Assembly (NCBI RefSeq): GCF_902167145.1
Contig: NC_050104.1
Coordinates: 96,235,849-96,299,848, forward strand
Length of the DNA: 64,000 nt
Reading direction: 5' to 3'
Origin: Zea mays
Lineage: Eukaryota > Streptophyta > Magnoliopsida > Poales > Poaceae
Within the stretch, counting starts at the first letter, position 1. Each line of letters starts with the position of its first letter. Under the pieces are notes generated by a model, which worked only from the letters and a program-made list of their open reading frames with translations, was not told the origin of the DNA and made no database searches. The position numbers and the translations under genes were made by a program. Shown piece after piece: positions 32,566 to 42,551 of this stretch.

Positions 32566-35500
32566 CTAATCTTCCCTCAATACTGCTTCGGCGGCTTCAT
32601 TCAGAAGTTGGTCAACAACCTTGTCCATGATAGTTTCGGCCATTTGATTAATTTCTTCATCCCCTTTTGTGTGGGGGTCGGCAGATCGTCCAACAGTTTC
32701 TGAGCGAAGAGAACACTTCTTCAGTACTTTTACAAATCGTGAGCAAAGTTTAAAATGAAAATTACAACGCAACAAGAACGACTAGTTGGTACCTAACTGT
32801 CCTTCGGGCTCCCTACTCCTTTCGGCAGCGTCTGCTACTCTTCTAGCATCGTGAATGCCTTTTTCGCTTCTTTCAATGATCTCTCGCGCCATTCCTCGGC
32901 CGCCGTCGTTCCAGATATCAGTAAAAAATTTGCCACCAACCACGCTCGCTTCGGCCGAGGGGTCCTTGATGTCTTCGGTAGATAAGGTAGCTTCGGATTG
33001 AGCTAAAAATTTTACATGTTCGCAACCTTTCTTCTCTAAGACGGAAGCAATTCCTCTGGCGCCCGAAAAAGCACATATGTCGCCACGACTGTTCAGAATC
33101 TCTTCGAAGGCCTCTGCTTCGTGGCTAATCCATTCCAGCGGACCTTCGGGATTGCCTCGAGAGAAATTCTCTTCGCTGGAAAAGGCGCCTACGCTGGCGA
33201 AGCTGGATTTAATTTTATTCACACATTCTACAGATTTGACATAGCATTTCCCCTGAGATGTGCGAAGCTCCTTAACTTTTGATTCCAATTTGTTGACCAT
33301 AAAATCACTAAGTTCTCGTTTCGTTTCCTCAAGCGCGCGCTCCTCTTTAGCTCTAGCCAGCTGTTTCTGAAGATCTTTAATCTCGCGTTTTTGAGCTTCG
33401 GCCTGGGCCTTTGAAGCAGCTTCGTCTTTTTTCACTTTATCTACCAGTGTAAGTAGAATTTTATCTTTTTCCAAAGCTTCGTTTCTCAGTTTGATAACTT
33501 CGGAGCGTAAATTATTAAACGCAATTTCATAACTTTCATCTTCGGCGCTCTTTTGCGCTCTTAACGCGTTGCTTAGGATCAGGCCCTATATGAAAAAAGA
33601 ATTCATATAAGAAAAAAGGAATGAGTTGCGTAAAAAAAAAAGATAGGGGGTTTTTTCTCAAGTGTTTAATTCCCGTACCTTCAGGCTGTTGTACGCGAGG
33701 CTGTCTGCGAGATCCTCTTTCGTCATGGCACTTAACCCAGCTTCAAGCTTCGGAAAGCCTATGCTTCTCGCCATCTCTCGGCAGACGGATAGCTCTTTGT
33801 TATCAGGCAGGCAGTATAAGAAGTCATCTTCATTTGTTCCATTGAATATTACTGCCCCCTTCGGATATTTCAGCTCCTTTGCATAATGGTTGGCCTCATG
33901 AGTTTCTTCCTCAGATAGCTTTTTCCCCGAAGCATGTCGTATGATGTAATCATGCATGCCGGCAGGTGCTTCGGGGATGACGGTGTCCGTTTCTTCAACT
34001 AATATTGGTTCCGGAATTTTTACTGCTTCGGCTTCAAAAGGATGTTCTTTGAAGGGCTCTGAAGGCCCAGCTTCAGCTTCAGCTTGTTGAGCCGAAGCTT
34101 CAGTAGAAGCTTCAGCAACTTCAACACTCTTTTTTGGAATTGTGCTTGAAGACTTAATTGTCTCCAAGACGTCTAGTACATTTACCATTCTTTTCCTTTT
34201 TGGGGTCACTGATGGCCCCTTTTGGTTTTTTGCTGTCCCAATGATTGCTGTAGGACTCAAAACTTCTGATGTTTTGGAGCCCTCAGTTGCTTCTCTTACC
34301 TCCTCAATTTTTTCTGTGAGCGGCGCTTCGGTTTTCTCTTTTGTTTCTGACAACAAAATGTTTGATTGTTCTGATTCTATCTTTGGTGGCACTTCGGCCG
34401 TTTCTGCGATCTCTGGCAACAAGGCTGGCTCGATTAGTTTTTCAGCTTCGGTGGCTGAAGAAGTCTTCCCGGTAAACTCCGGCACCGAAGCTGGTTCAAT
34501 ATAACGAGGCCGTTGCGTAAGAACCTTTATCTTTTTCCTTTTGGGTTCTGGCTCGCTAGGAGCAGCTGCAGCTTCTTCTTTTGCAGAGATTGTGTTTTTT
34601 CTCTTCTGCCTTCGAATGGGATAGCAGTAATCAGGGTAGACAAACCCAATGGCATCAAATACCCGATTCAGTCTCTTCTTTTTTCGGCCTCCGAAGGCTG
34701 CTGACATTGCATTATCTTCAGCCTTCGAGTAGGTCCCGAGTAGCTCATCACTTAAATTGTCAATGCTTTTCAACCACTCATCATCTGGCTCAATAAATTT
34801 ATCTCCAAATTTGAACGTGTACTTCAGTCTCACAAGCTCACCTTCGTCGGCCTCTTTTATGGTTTCTTGTGGCATTTCCCATTTCTCAGCAAGCGGCCAC
34901 ACCCTGAAGGCGATATGTTCTTGTACTAAGTCCCTTGTTCCTATAAAAGAGCAGACAACGCCGAAGGCTCTTTGGCACTCTTCGGCGGCTTCGTTCATTT
35001 CAACCTTCGGCCTCCGAAGGCCGAAGCTTTGCCAAATAGGACGCATAATTATACCTTTGATGTCTTCTCGTGCTGATAAGTCATTCTTCACATAAAACCA
35101 TTCTGTCATCCAATCCCCGGGCCATCTCTTCCGAAAGGTTGGTACGGGACAGCTTGCCCCGGACCGAGAAACGAAGCTGTAGCAGCCAAAGTTGTTATGG
35201 TACTGTTCTTTGCCCCAAGGCTTTGTTTCATATAATAATTCATGAACATTACAAAAGCTTCTTGCGTCAGGCTTCAGACCTTGACTCCTCGCGGCCCACA
35301 CGAAGATATTTAGCCTTATAATTGCCTCGGGAGTAAGTTGATGAAGATAGACTTCGAAGATTTTCAACACCTCCACGACGAAGCTGCTCAAGGGGAATCG
35401 CAATCCAGCTTTCAAAAAGCTTCGGTACACCACAACTTCATTTTCTTCAGGGTGTGGACAAGTTTTTTCCCCTTCGTCCGCCCTCACAATAGACAGATCC

Positions 35501-35781
35501 CGGAAATACCTTCCTCTCATATTAACAAGATGATTCTCTTTGATAGTTGACTTACCATAAACTGAATGGCTTGGTCGCCAGGGGCGATCTTCGGAGTCTT
35601 CGCCACCGCTGTCCATATCATAACTTTCACTGTCACCAGTATCTTCAGACAGCCCCTCCAGAATTTCCTTGGTAATCTTTTCTGTGTTGGACTTCGACAT
35701 CGCTATAAGAAACCCTAGGTTCTTCTCTTCATCAAGACTCAGCTTCATCTCAGCAGCAGCCTTCTTAGCAGCTTCAGACAT
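32566..35781 (-). CDS. Antisense gene of young gypsy element, three-exon model, about 1009 residues
   Basis: Exons, minus strand: 35781-33679, 33585-32793, 32699-32566. Exon 1 is open for 701 codons. Introns of 93 nt each (33678-33586 and 32792-32700) start with GT and end with AG, intron 1 with a T-rich tract, and joining them keeps one frame to a TAG at 32566. N-terminal residues about 100-330 resemble the plant family Pfam calls 'putative gypsy type transposon' (FLKAGLRFPLSSFVVEVL, LTPEAIIRLNIF). A Lys/Arg-rich segment (about 385-440) could be a nuclear signal. The middle is acidic and low in complexity. Exon 2 begins with a heptad-like Lys/Glu/Ala coiled coil. The splice model is inferred. 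The function is not known; comparable genes sit antisense in Grande-type elements. Confidence 0.72.
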
Positions 35782-35924
35782 CTTCGGAAGCGCTAAAAAA
35801 CTGTTTCTAAAAGCCGAAGCTTCAAAGCTAAAAACTTAGCAGATCACAGTGCACAAGAGCTAAAAAATGAGTGAGCAGGAGTGGTTGGCCAGAAAGCGTG
35901 CAAAATAAGTTTGCGGTATGGCCG

Positions 35925-35932
35925 TATTTATA
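35925..35932 (-). promoter_or_regulatory. TATA box for the antisense gene
   Basis: The minus strand reads TATAAATA about 145 nt before the start codon at 35781. This is inside the element, outside the LTRs, and in the right place and orientation for a promoter of the antisense gene. Confidence 0.6.
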
Positions 35933-36076
35933 CGCTTGATGCGTTGAAAGTTGAAAGACCCCACTTGTCATTGAATGTTGCTATTCTAGCAAAGGGAAGG
36001 TGTTTTTTCGGACCTTCGGCATAAAGCCTTCGTTCATATCGCAATCTGAATTTATTATTTCAAACAAATTAATATT

Positions 36077-36088
36077 GCGAGGGGCTAC
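36077..36088 (+). promoter_or_regulatory. Polypurine tract of young gypsy element
   Basis: GCGAGGGGCTAC borders the 3' LTR. It ends in the same GGGGCTAC as the Huck-like tract at 197-212 read on its own strand. Confidence 0.7.
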
Positions 36089-36495
36089 TGTTGGGGGCCT
36101 TCGGCTTCCGAAGGTCCTCAAAAACATGATTTAACAATGTTTCTGGAGTATAATGTGTGAACAGGTATCTTCGGACTTGAATCAGAAAGGGAGAAGCTCA
36201 AAAGATACGAAGGTTGACACAGTGCCGAAGCTGTGAAGCAGGAAAGCTTCGGCATGTTCGCAGAAAGGGGAACCGACTTAAAGATGAAAAGGCCATTTAG
36301 ACCTCGATAGAATGCTATAGAATTATCACCAAATGTAAAGGGCATGTATGTAATTTTGTATGGGTTGTACCCCGTGCCTATAAATAGGTGAACAGTACCC
36401 CCGTACTGTTCACGCTGACTTAGCATTTGCTTTTGCGTCACACTTGTATTTTCATTTCCTTCCAAGCCGAAGCATTTGAGAACAAGTCCCCAACA
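36089..36495 (+). repeat. 3' LTR of young gypsy element (407 bp)
   Basis: Identical by inspection to 29550-29956. It is followed by the duplication GCCAT. Confidence 0.95.
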
Positions 36496-36500
36496 GCCAT

Positions 36501-37859
36501 GGTACGTATTGCGGCCGTTGGAACATCATCTTCATCTACATCATCAAGATCAACTTGCTCTCTTGGAGAGTCATTAGTCTCATCAAATACAACGTCGCTA
36601 GAGACTTCAACCAAACCCGATGATTTGTAAAAGACTCTATACGCCCTTGTATTTGAGTCATACCCTAGTAAAAACCCTTCTACAGCTTTGGGAGAAAATT
36701 TAGAATGTCTACCTTTCTTCACTAGAATGTAACATTTGCTCCCAAATACACGAAAGTATGAGACGTTGGGTTTGTTACCAGTAAGAAGTTCATACAAGGT
36801 CTTCTTGAGGAGGCGATGAAGGTAGAGCCGGTTTAGGGCGTGGCAAGCTGTGTTCACAGCTTCCGACCAAAATCGCTCAGGCGTCTTGAACTCTCTAAGC
36901 ATCGTCCTCGCCATGTCGATAAGCGTCCTGTTCTTCCTCTCTACCACACCATTTTGTTGTGGTGTGTAGGGAGCGGAGAACTCGTGCTTGATGCCTTCCT
37001 CCTCAAGGTACTCCTCCACTTGTAGATTCTTGAACTCGGACCCGTTGTCGCTTCTTATCTTTTTCACCTTGAGCTCAAACTCGTTTTGAGCCCTCCTTAG
37101 AAAGCGCTTTAGGGTCCCTTGAGTTTCTGATTTATCCTGCAAAAAGAATACCCAAGTGAAGCGGGAAAAATCATCAACAATTACTAAACCATACTTACTT
37201 CCTCCGATGCTAAGGTAGGCGACGGGTCCGAAGAGGTCCATATGGAGAAGCTCCAGTGGTCTTGATGTAGTCATCACATTCTTGTTGTGATGAGTGCTTC
37301 CCACTTGTTTCCTAGCTTGACAAGCTGCATAAGGTCTATCTTTTTCGAAGCAGACATTGGTTAGTCCTATCACATATTCTCCCTTTAGAAGTTTATGAAG
37401 GTTCTTCATCCCAACATGTGCTAGACGGCGATGCCACAGCCAGCCCATGCTAGTCTTAGCTATTAAGCATGGAACTAGATCGACCTCCTCTTTCGAAAAA
37501 TCAACTAAGTAGAGTTTGCCATCTAATACACCTTTAAACGCTAATGAACCATCACTTCTTCTAAAGACAGAAACATCAACATTTGTAAACAAGCAATTGT
37601 AGCCCATGTGGCACAATTGACTTACAGACAGGAGATTATATCCTAATGACTCTACTAAGAAAACATTGGATATGGAATGCTCGCTTGTGATGGCTATCTT
37701 TCCCAAGCCTTTAACCTTGCCTTGGTTCCCATCTCCAAAAATAATCGTGTCCTACGAATCTTTGTTCTTGACGTAGGAGGTGAACATCTTCTTCTCCCCC
37801 GTCATGTGATTTGTGCATCCGTTGTCGATAATCCAGCTTGAGCCCCCGGATGCATAAAC
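36501..37859 (-). pseudogene. Sirevirus 2 pol, proximal part: protease and integrase
   Basis: Starts near 37859 (protease motif IIDNGCTNHM), in a different frame from gag. An in-frame TAG lies at 37752-37754, after which the frame is open from 37706 to the gypsy insertion at 36500. The integrase zinc region (HRRLAHVG, then C-x2-C changed to AAC within YAACQA near 37320) is followed by the core with Asp in HMDLFGP, Asp in RSDNGSEF and Glu in NGVVERKNR. The gypsy insertion splits the linker between integrase and RT. The zinc-region change to one Cys fewer is worth noting because Sireviruses 1 and 3 have CSAC here. Confidence 0.88.
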
Positions 37860-37871
37860 CTGCAAGGCAAT

Positions 37872-40220
37872 TTACATTGGGGTTTTAGGTACCCAACTCT
37901 TGTTGGGTCCTACAAGGTTAGTCACAATAGCCTTTGGAACCCAAATACAAGTCTTATTTCCCTTGCATTTGGATCCTAATTTTCTAGCAACCACTTTTTC
38001 ATTTTTACATGAAAGTACAAACGTAGTGTTGCAGGCATGAAAGATAGTAGTAGGTTTATTACACATTTTCCTAGGAGCATGAGACACAAACTTTCTCCTA
38101 GGCCTACCATTAAAATTGGAACTTGAAGCGAACATAGCATGTGAATCATAAGCATCATAATCATATCTCCTATTATGACTAGTAATTTTCCTATTATACA
38201 TGAAAGCATGATTCTTTTGAACGCTACTAGCCATAGGGGCCTTCCCTTTCTCTTTGTTGGAAATGGGAGCCCTTTGGCTTGTTAAGTTCTTGGCTTCCTT
38301 TCGAAAGCCAAGTCCATCCTTAATTGAGGGGTGTCTACCAATAGTATAGGCATCCCTAGCAAATTTTAGCTTATCAAAATCAACCTTGCAAGTCTTAAGT
38401 TGAGCATTAAGACTTGCCACCTCATCATTTAATTTAGCATTAGAAGCAAGATGTTCATCACAAGCATTGATATCAAAATCCTTGCATCTATTGCAAATTA
38501 CAATATGTTCTACACATGAACTTGATTTATTAGCTACCTCTAGCTTAGAACTTAAATCATCATTCAAAGTCTTTAAAGTAGAGATAGATTCATTGCAAGT
38601 GGATAACTCAGAAGATAGTAATTCATTCCTTTTAATCTCTAAGGCAAGAGACTTTTGAACACTAACAAATTTGTCATGTTCCTCATACAAAATGTCATCT
38701 TGCCTCTCTAGCAGTCTATCCTTTTCATTTAAAGCATCAATCAATTCATTGATCTTTTCTACCTTTGCTCTATCTAAACCTTTGAATGAGCTAGAATAAT
38801 CTACTTCATCATGACTAGAATCATCATCGCTTGAAGTAGTATACTTAGGGGTTTCTCGAACGCTTACCTTTTTCTCCTTTGCCATGAGGCAAGTGTGGCG
38901 TTCGTTGGGGAAGAGAGAAGAATTGTTGAAGGCCGAGGCTGCCAGTCCTTCATCATCGGAGTCGAATGACGAGCAGTCCGAGTCCCATTCCTTGCCAAGA
39001 TGCGCCTCGCCGTTAGCCTTCCTATAGCTTTTCTTCTTCTCCTTCTTCCCATGTCTTTCTTCCCCCTGATCATTTTCATTATCGGGACATTGAGCAATAA
39101 AATGACATGTCTTACCACATTTGAAGCAGGAGCGCTTTCCCCTTGATTTATTCTTGTTGGGGTACTCCTTGCATCCTTTTAACGCGGTCTTGAAGCGCTT
39201 GATGATGAGAGACATCTCATCTTCGTTTAGCTCGACCGCCTCAACTTGTGCCACCTTGCTTGGTAGCGCCTCCCTGCTGCTTGTTGCTTTGAGAGCAACG
39301 GGTTGAGGCTCATAGACGGGTAATGGACCATTAAGCGCGTCGTCTACATATCGGGCTTCTTTCACCATCATGCGCCCGCTCACAAACTTTCCGAGTATCT
39401 CCTTGGGCGTCATCTTTGTGTACCTGGGATTTTCATGGATGAGGTTCACAAGATGAGGGTCAATAACAGTAAAAGACCTGAGCATAAGTCGGACGACGTC
39501 GTGGTCCATCCATCTCGTGCTCCCATAGCTCCTAATCTTGTTGACCAGGGTCTTGAGCCTGTTGTACGTCTGTGTTGGCTCCTCTCCCTTGATCATAGCG
39601 AACCTTCCCAGCTCGCCTTCCGCCAACTCCATTTTAGTGATCATGGTGGCGTTGTTTCCCTCATGTGATATTTTGAGGGTGTCCCAGATTTGCTTGGCGT
39701 TGTCCAAGCCGCTCACCTTGTTGTACTCATCCCTGCACAAAGATGCTAGCAAAACAGTGGTAGCTTGTGCATTTTTATGAATTTGTTCATTAATGAACAT
39801 AGGGTTATCCGTACTATCAAATTGCATTCCATTTTCAACTATCTCCCAAATACTAGGATGGAGAGAGAACAGATGACTACACATTTTATGACTCCAAAAA
39901 GAGTAGTCCTCCCCATCAAAGTGTGGAGGTTTACCAAGAGGAATTGACAGCAAATGAGCATTTGAATTAAAAGGAATACGAGAATAATCAAATGAATAAT
40001 TTGAATTAACCAGTTTCTTTTTCTCGTCGTCATCGTCTCTTGGTGAAGAAGAAGATTCGTCGCTGTCGTAGTAGACGATCTTCTTGATGCGCCTCTTCTT
40101 CTTCCCATCCTTCTTCTTGTGACTCAAGCCAGAGTCAGTGGGATTGTCATCTCTTGGCTCGTTGAAGATGGACTCCTTCTCCTTATCGTTGACCACCATC
40201 CCCTTTCCCTTAGGATCCAT
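37872..40220 (-). CDS. Sirevirus 2 Gag, intact 782-residue frame
   Basis: Start at ATG 40220, 37 nt inside the PBS (MDPKGKG). The N-terminus is basic and Ser/Asp-rich (1-65). The copia gag core is at about 90-290 (GKPPHFDGEDYSFW, QIWDTLKISHEGN), with a CCHC zinc knuckle C-x2-C-x4-H-x4-C near residue 370, an acidic Ser/Asp stretch, and a long coiled coil (about 490-620). It ends WVPK... at 37872. It is the only full-length Sirevirus gag in the window. Sirevirus Gag proteins are longer than in other copia lineages and carry such coiled coils; it would form the particle and bind element RNA. Confidence 0.9.
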   Translation of the reverse strand: MDPKGKGMVVNDKEKESIFNEPRDDNPTDSGLSHKKKDGKKKRRIKKIVYYDSDESSSSPRDDDDEKKKLVNSNYSFDYSRIPFNSNAHLLSIPLGKPPHFDGEDYSFWSHKMCSHLFSLHPSIWEIVENGMQFDSTDNPMFINEQIHKNAQATTVLLASLCRDEYNKVSGLDNAKQIWDTLKISHEGNNATMITKMELAEGELGRFAMIKGEEPTQTYNRLKTLVNKIRSYGSTRWMDHDVVRLMLRSFTVIDPHLVNLIHENPRYTKMTPKEILGKFVSGRMMVKEARYVDDALNGPLPVYEPQPVALKATSSREALPSKVAQVEAVELNEDEMSLIIKRFKTALKGCKEYPNKNKSRGKRSCFKCGKTCHFIAQCPDNENDQGEERHGKKEKKKSYRKANGEAHLGKEWDSDCSSFDSDDEGLAASAFNNSSLFPNERHTCLMAKEKKVSVRETPKYTTSSDDDSSHDEVDYSSSFKGLDRAKVEKINELIDALNEKDRLLERQDDILYEEHDKFVSVQKSLALEIKRNELLSSELSTCNESISTLKTLNDDLSSKLEVANKSSSCVEHIVICNRCKDFDINACDEHLASNAKLNDEVASLNAQLKTCKVDFDKLKFARDAYTIGRHPSIKDGLGFRKEAKNLTSQRAPISNKEKGKAPMASSVQKNHAFMYNRKITSHNRRYDYDAYDSHAMFASSSNFNGRPRRKFVSHAPRKMCNKPTTIFHACNTTFVLSCKNEKVVARKLGSKCKGNKTCIWVPKAIVTNLVGPNKSWVPKTPM

Positions 40221-40256
40221 CTCTTCGAGCGATTAGTCCCTTACGTGAAGAGAACG

Positions 40257-40268
40257 GCTCCGATACCA
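40257..40268 (-). promoter_or_regulatory. Primer-binding site of Sirevirus 2
   Basis: The minus strand reads TGGTATCGGAGC two bases inside the 5' LTR. It differs by one base from the initiator-Met PBS of Sirevirus 1. Confidence 0.88.
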
Positions 40269-40270
40269 AT

Positions 40271-41624
40271 TGAGAGCACCTAGAGGGGGTGGGGGTGAAT
40301 AGGTGATCCTGTAAAATTCAACAACTAATAGCCACGGTCTTTATAAAGATGTTAGTGCAATAGAACCAAGTAGCTATAGAGCGAGCTCTTGCAAATCACA
40401 ATGATCACAGAGAAAGACAGCACAAGAGACATAGTGGTTTATCCCGTGGTTCGACCAAGTATAACACTTGCCTACTTTCATGTTGTGGCGTCCCAATGGA
40501 CGAGGGTTGCACTCAACCCCTTTCAAGTGATTCAAAGATCAACTTGAATACCACGGTTTTCTTCTTTCTTAGACTTTCTCCCGTTTGCGAGGAATCTCCA
40601 CAACTTGGAGCCTCTCGCCCTTACAATTGATGATCACAAAGAAGCACGGAAGTAAAGGAGGGGAGAGAAACACACACAAGACTCAAAATGAGAGCACAAT
40701 CACGCACACAAGTCACAACTCGAGCTCAAGACACAACGCAAGGAGTTCTTCACTCAAAAGGAGCTCAAGTCACTATCTCAAAGAATCGAATGCGTGAGAA
40801 TGGAGTCTTGGAGTCTTAGGATCTTTCTTGTAAGCTTGGGTGACTCCTTCATGCGCCTAGGGGTCCCTTTTATAGCCCCAAGGCAGCTAGGAGCCGTTGG
40901 AGACAATCTTGGAAGGCTAATCTTGCCTTCTGTCGGGTGGCGCACCGGACAACTACTGTTCATGTCCGGTGCGCGATCTCCTTCCAATTATGGCGCAGCC
41001 GACCGTTGCAGCGCCATGGCAGTTGGCGCACCGGACACTGTCCGGTGCACACCGGACAGTCTGGTGCCCCTGCCGACCGTTGGCGCGGGCCACGCGTCGC
41101 CCGTGGATTGCGCGGCTGACCATTGCGCAGTCGACCGTTGGCTCACCGGACAGTCTGGTGCACCACCGGACAGTCTGGTGAATTTTAGTCGTACGTCGTT
41201 GAACTTTTCCCAAGAGCGACGACTTCGCCGCGGACGACTCACCGGACAGTCTGGTGCATTATAGTCGTACGCCGCCGTCGAGTCCCGAGAGCGGCCGGTT
41301 CACCTTGGACTCATCTGGCGCACCAGACACTGTTCGGTGCAGCATCGGACACTGTCTGGTGCACCACCGGACAATCCGGTGCACCCAGACTGAGCAGCAG
41401 TTGGCTGTACACAGCCAACTCTTTTCCAATCTATTTTCTCCTATTTCTAGCACTTAGACATGATAGATTAGTACCCAAATCAATGTACTAAGTCTAGAAA
41501 TGTACCTTGTCACATGATTTGCACTTCTTCAATCTTTGGCACAAATTAACACTTAGAGAATATGTGTTGGGCACTTAATCACCAAAACACTTTAGAAATG
41601 GCCCATGGGCACATTTCCCTTTTA
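40271..41624 (-). repeat. 5' LTR of Sirevirus 2 (1354 bp)
   Basis: The plus strand starts TGAGAGCACC. The outer end is TTTA instead of TTCA. It matches 25578-26926 with scattered substitutions, lacks one 20-bp palindrome unit (junction near 40951) and has an extra unit of about 22 bp at 41341-41362. A minus-strand TATAAAAG lies at 40867-40874. Confidence 0.92.
40867..40874 (-). promoter_or_regulatory. TATA box of Sirevirus 2 5' LTR
   Basis: The minus strand reads TATAAAAG followed by GGACCCC. The 3' LTR has TATAAAAT at the matching place (26172-26179). Confidence 0.75.
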
Positions 41625-42551
41625 ACAGCCCAGCGAGCGCGTGGCAGAGGAAAGCGCGCAGGGCACGACGGTCAGGGAGTTGGTGCGGCTGCGTGCGGCA
41701 ATAGAGTGGAGGGCGCGTGCGGGAGCTCGGCAGGAAAGAGATCTGAGCTGGGGCTGGAAACAAGGAGCAGGACGCGTGCCAGGAAGTTTAGGGAGATGGG
41801 AGCTCGGCCCTGGAGAGGGAAGAGAGAGCTGCGCGCCATGGGAGGGACTTTGACTGGTCGCGCAGGGAGAAACGCCGGCTGTGCGCCGGGCGAATTGGAG
41901 CGCCGCGACGAGCGCAGGGGCGCGGCACAAGCGAGGGTGAGCTCGGCCAAGCTGCTCGGTGGGCGAGGAACGACGACGAGGTCGCGGCCGAGCCGGGCGA
42001 GCAGGGAGGATAAGCAGTGGGCGCGAGAACAGAGTTGAAGCTAAGTGCGTGCAGGGAGGACTCCAGAGCATGCGGCCGACGAGCAGAGCAAGGAAACGAG
42101 CTGAGAGAGAGATGGGAGAAATCCGGCGCTGAAGAGGAGCAGGGAGACGGGCGCGTAGAGGAGCTTCGACGGTGGCCATGGAGGACTCCGATCGAGCAGG
42201 GGGAACGGGGGGGACGCGATGCGGCACTGGGACTAGGCGTCGGTAGGGGAAGGCCAGGAGCGAGGGAGCTGGGGACAGCGAGAGAGAGCAGGGAGGGCGC
42301 CGAGGGAGCTTGAGGCTGGGCGCAGAGAACAGCGACGTAGGGGAGCAGGGCGCACACGCACGAACCGACGGTGGGTGCGGCAGGCCAGGACGAACGACAG
42401 GGAGCTTCAGCCATGGCGACGAGCTTGGGAAGATGGGGAGGAGAGAGGTCGGAGCTAGGAGAGAGAGAGGCGCAGGGGAACACCACGGCGCGCGACAGAG
42501 GGAGCAAAGAAGCAGACGCGTTGAAGCGCCCCAGATCCTTTGGGACTCAAA
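41625..42551 (+). repeat. LTR-like block X, last segment (GC-rich)
   Basis: Begins with the right duplication ACAGC of Sirevirus 2. It is GC- and purine-rich, with many AGGGAG, GAGCTCGG and GCGCG words, so open frames appear on all strands by composition. No protein domain is recognisable. Such GC-rich stretches occur in long maize gypsy LTRs. The end of block X is uncertain. Confidence 0.4.

Larger units (their letters stand above)
29550..36495 (+). mobile_element. Young non-autonomous Ty3/gypsy element (Tat-like, Grande/Cinful type) with antisense gene, TSD GCCAT
   Basis: Complete 6946-bp element between GCCAT at 29545-29549 and 36496-36500. The LTRs (29550-29956 and 36089-36495) are 407 bp each and I read no difference between them. 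The inside has a PBS, an intact 504-residue Gag, a 63-bp tandem repeat, no protease, RT, RNase H or integrase, and a large gene on the opposite strand (35781-32566). Grande and other Tat-lineage elements are known to carry antisense genes; the exact family is unresolved. It must use enzymes from a related autonomous element. Confidence 0.93.
25578..41624 (-). mobile_element. Sirevirus 2 (Ty1/copia, Giepum- or Ji-related), TSD ACAGC, interrupted
   Basis: A minus-strand element flanked by ACAGC at 25573-25577 and 41625-41629. The 5' LTR is 40271-41624 (1354 bp), the 3' LTR 25578-26926 (1349 bp). The outer base pair of the 5' LTR has changed (the plus strand ends TTTA where the 3' LTR has TTCA). 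The young gypsy element 29550-36495 sits inside its pol. Its gag and LTR differ clearly from Sireviruses 1 and 3, so it belongs to another family in the group; the family name is an inference. Confidence 0.93.

Noticed and set aside
32566..35781. Host gene captured by the element
   Set aside because: The product resembles a family known only from gypsy-linked plant repeats, and antisense genes at this place are known in Grande-type elements. Capture from the host is not needed to explain it.
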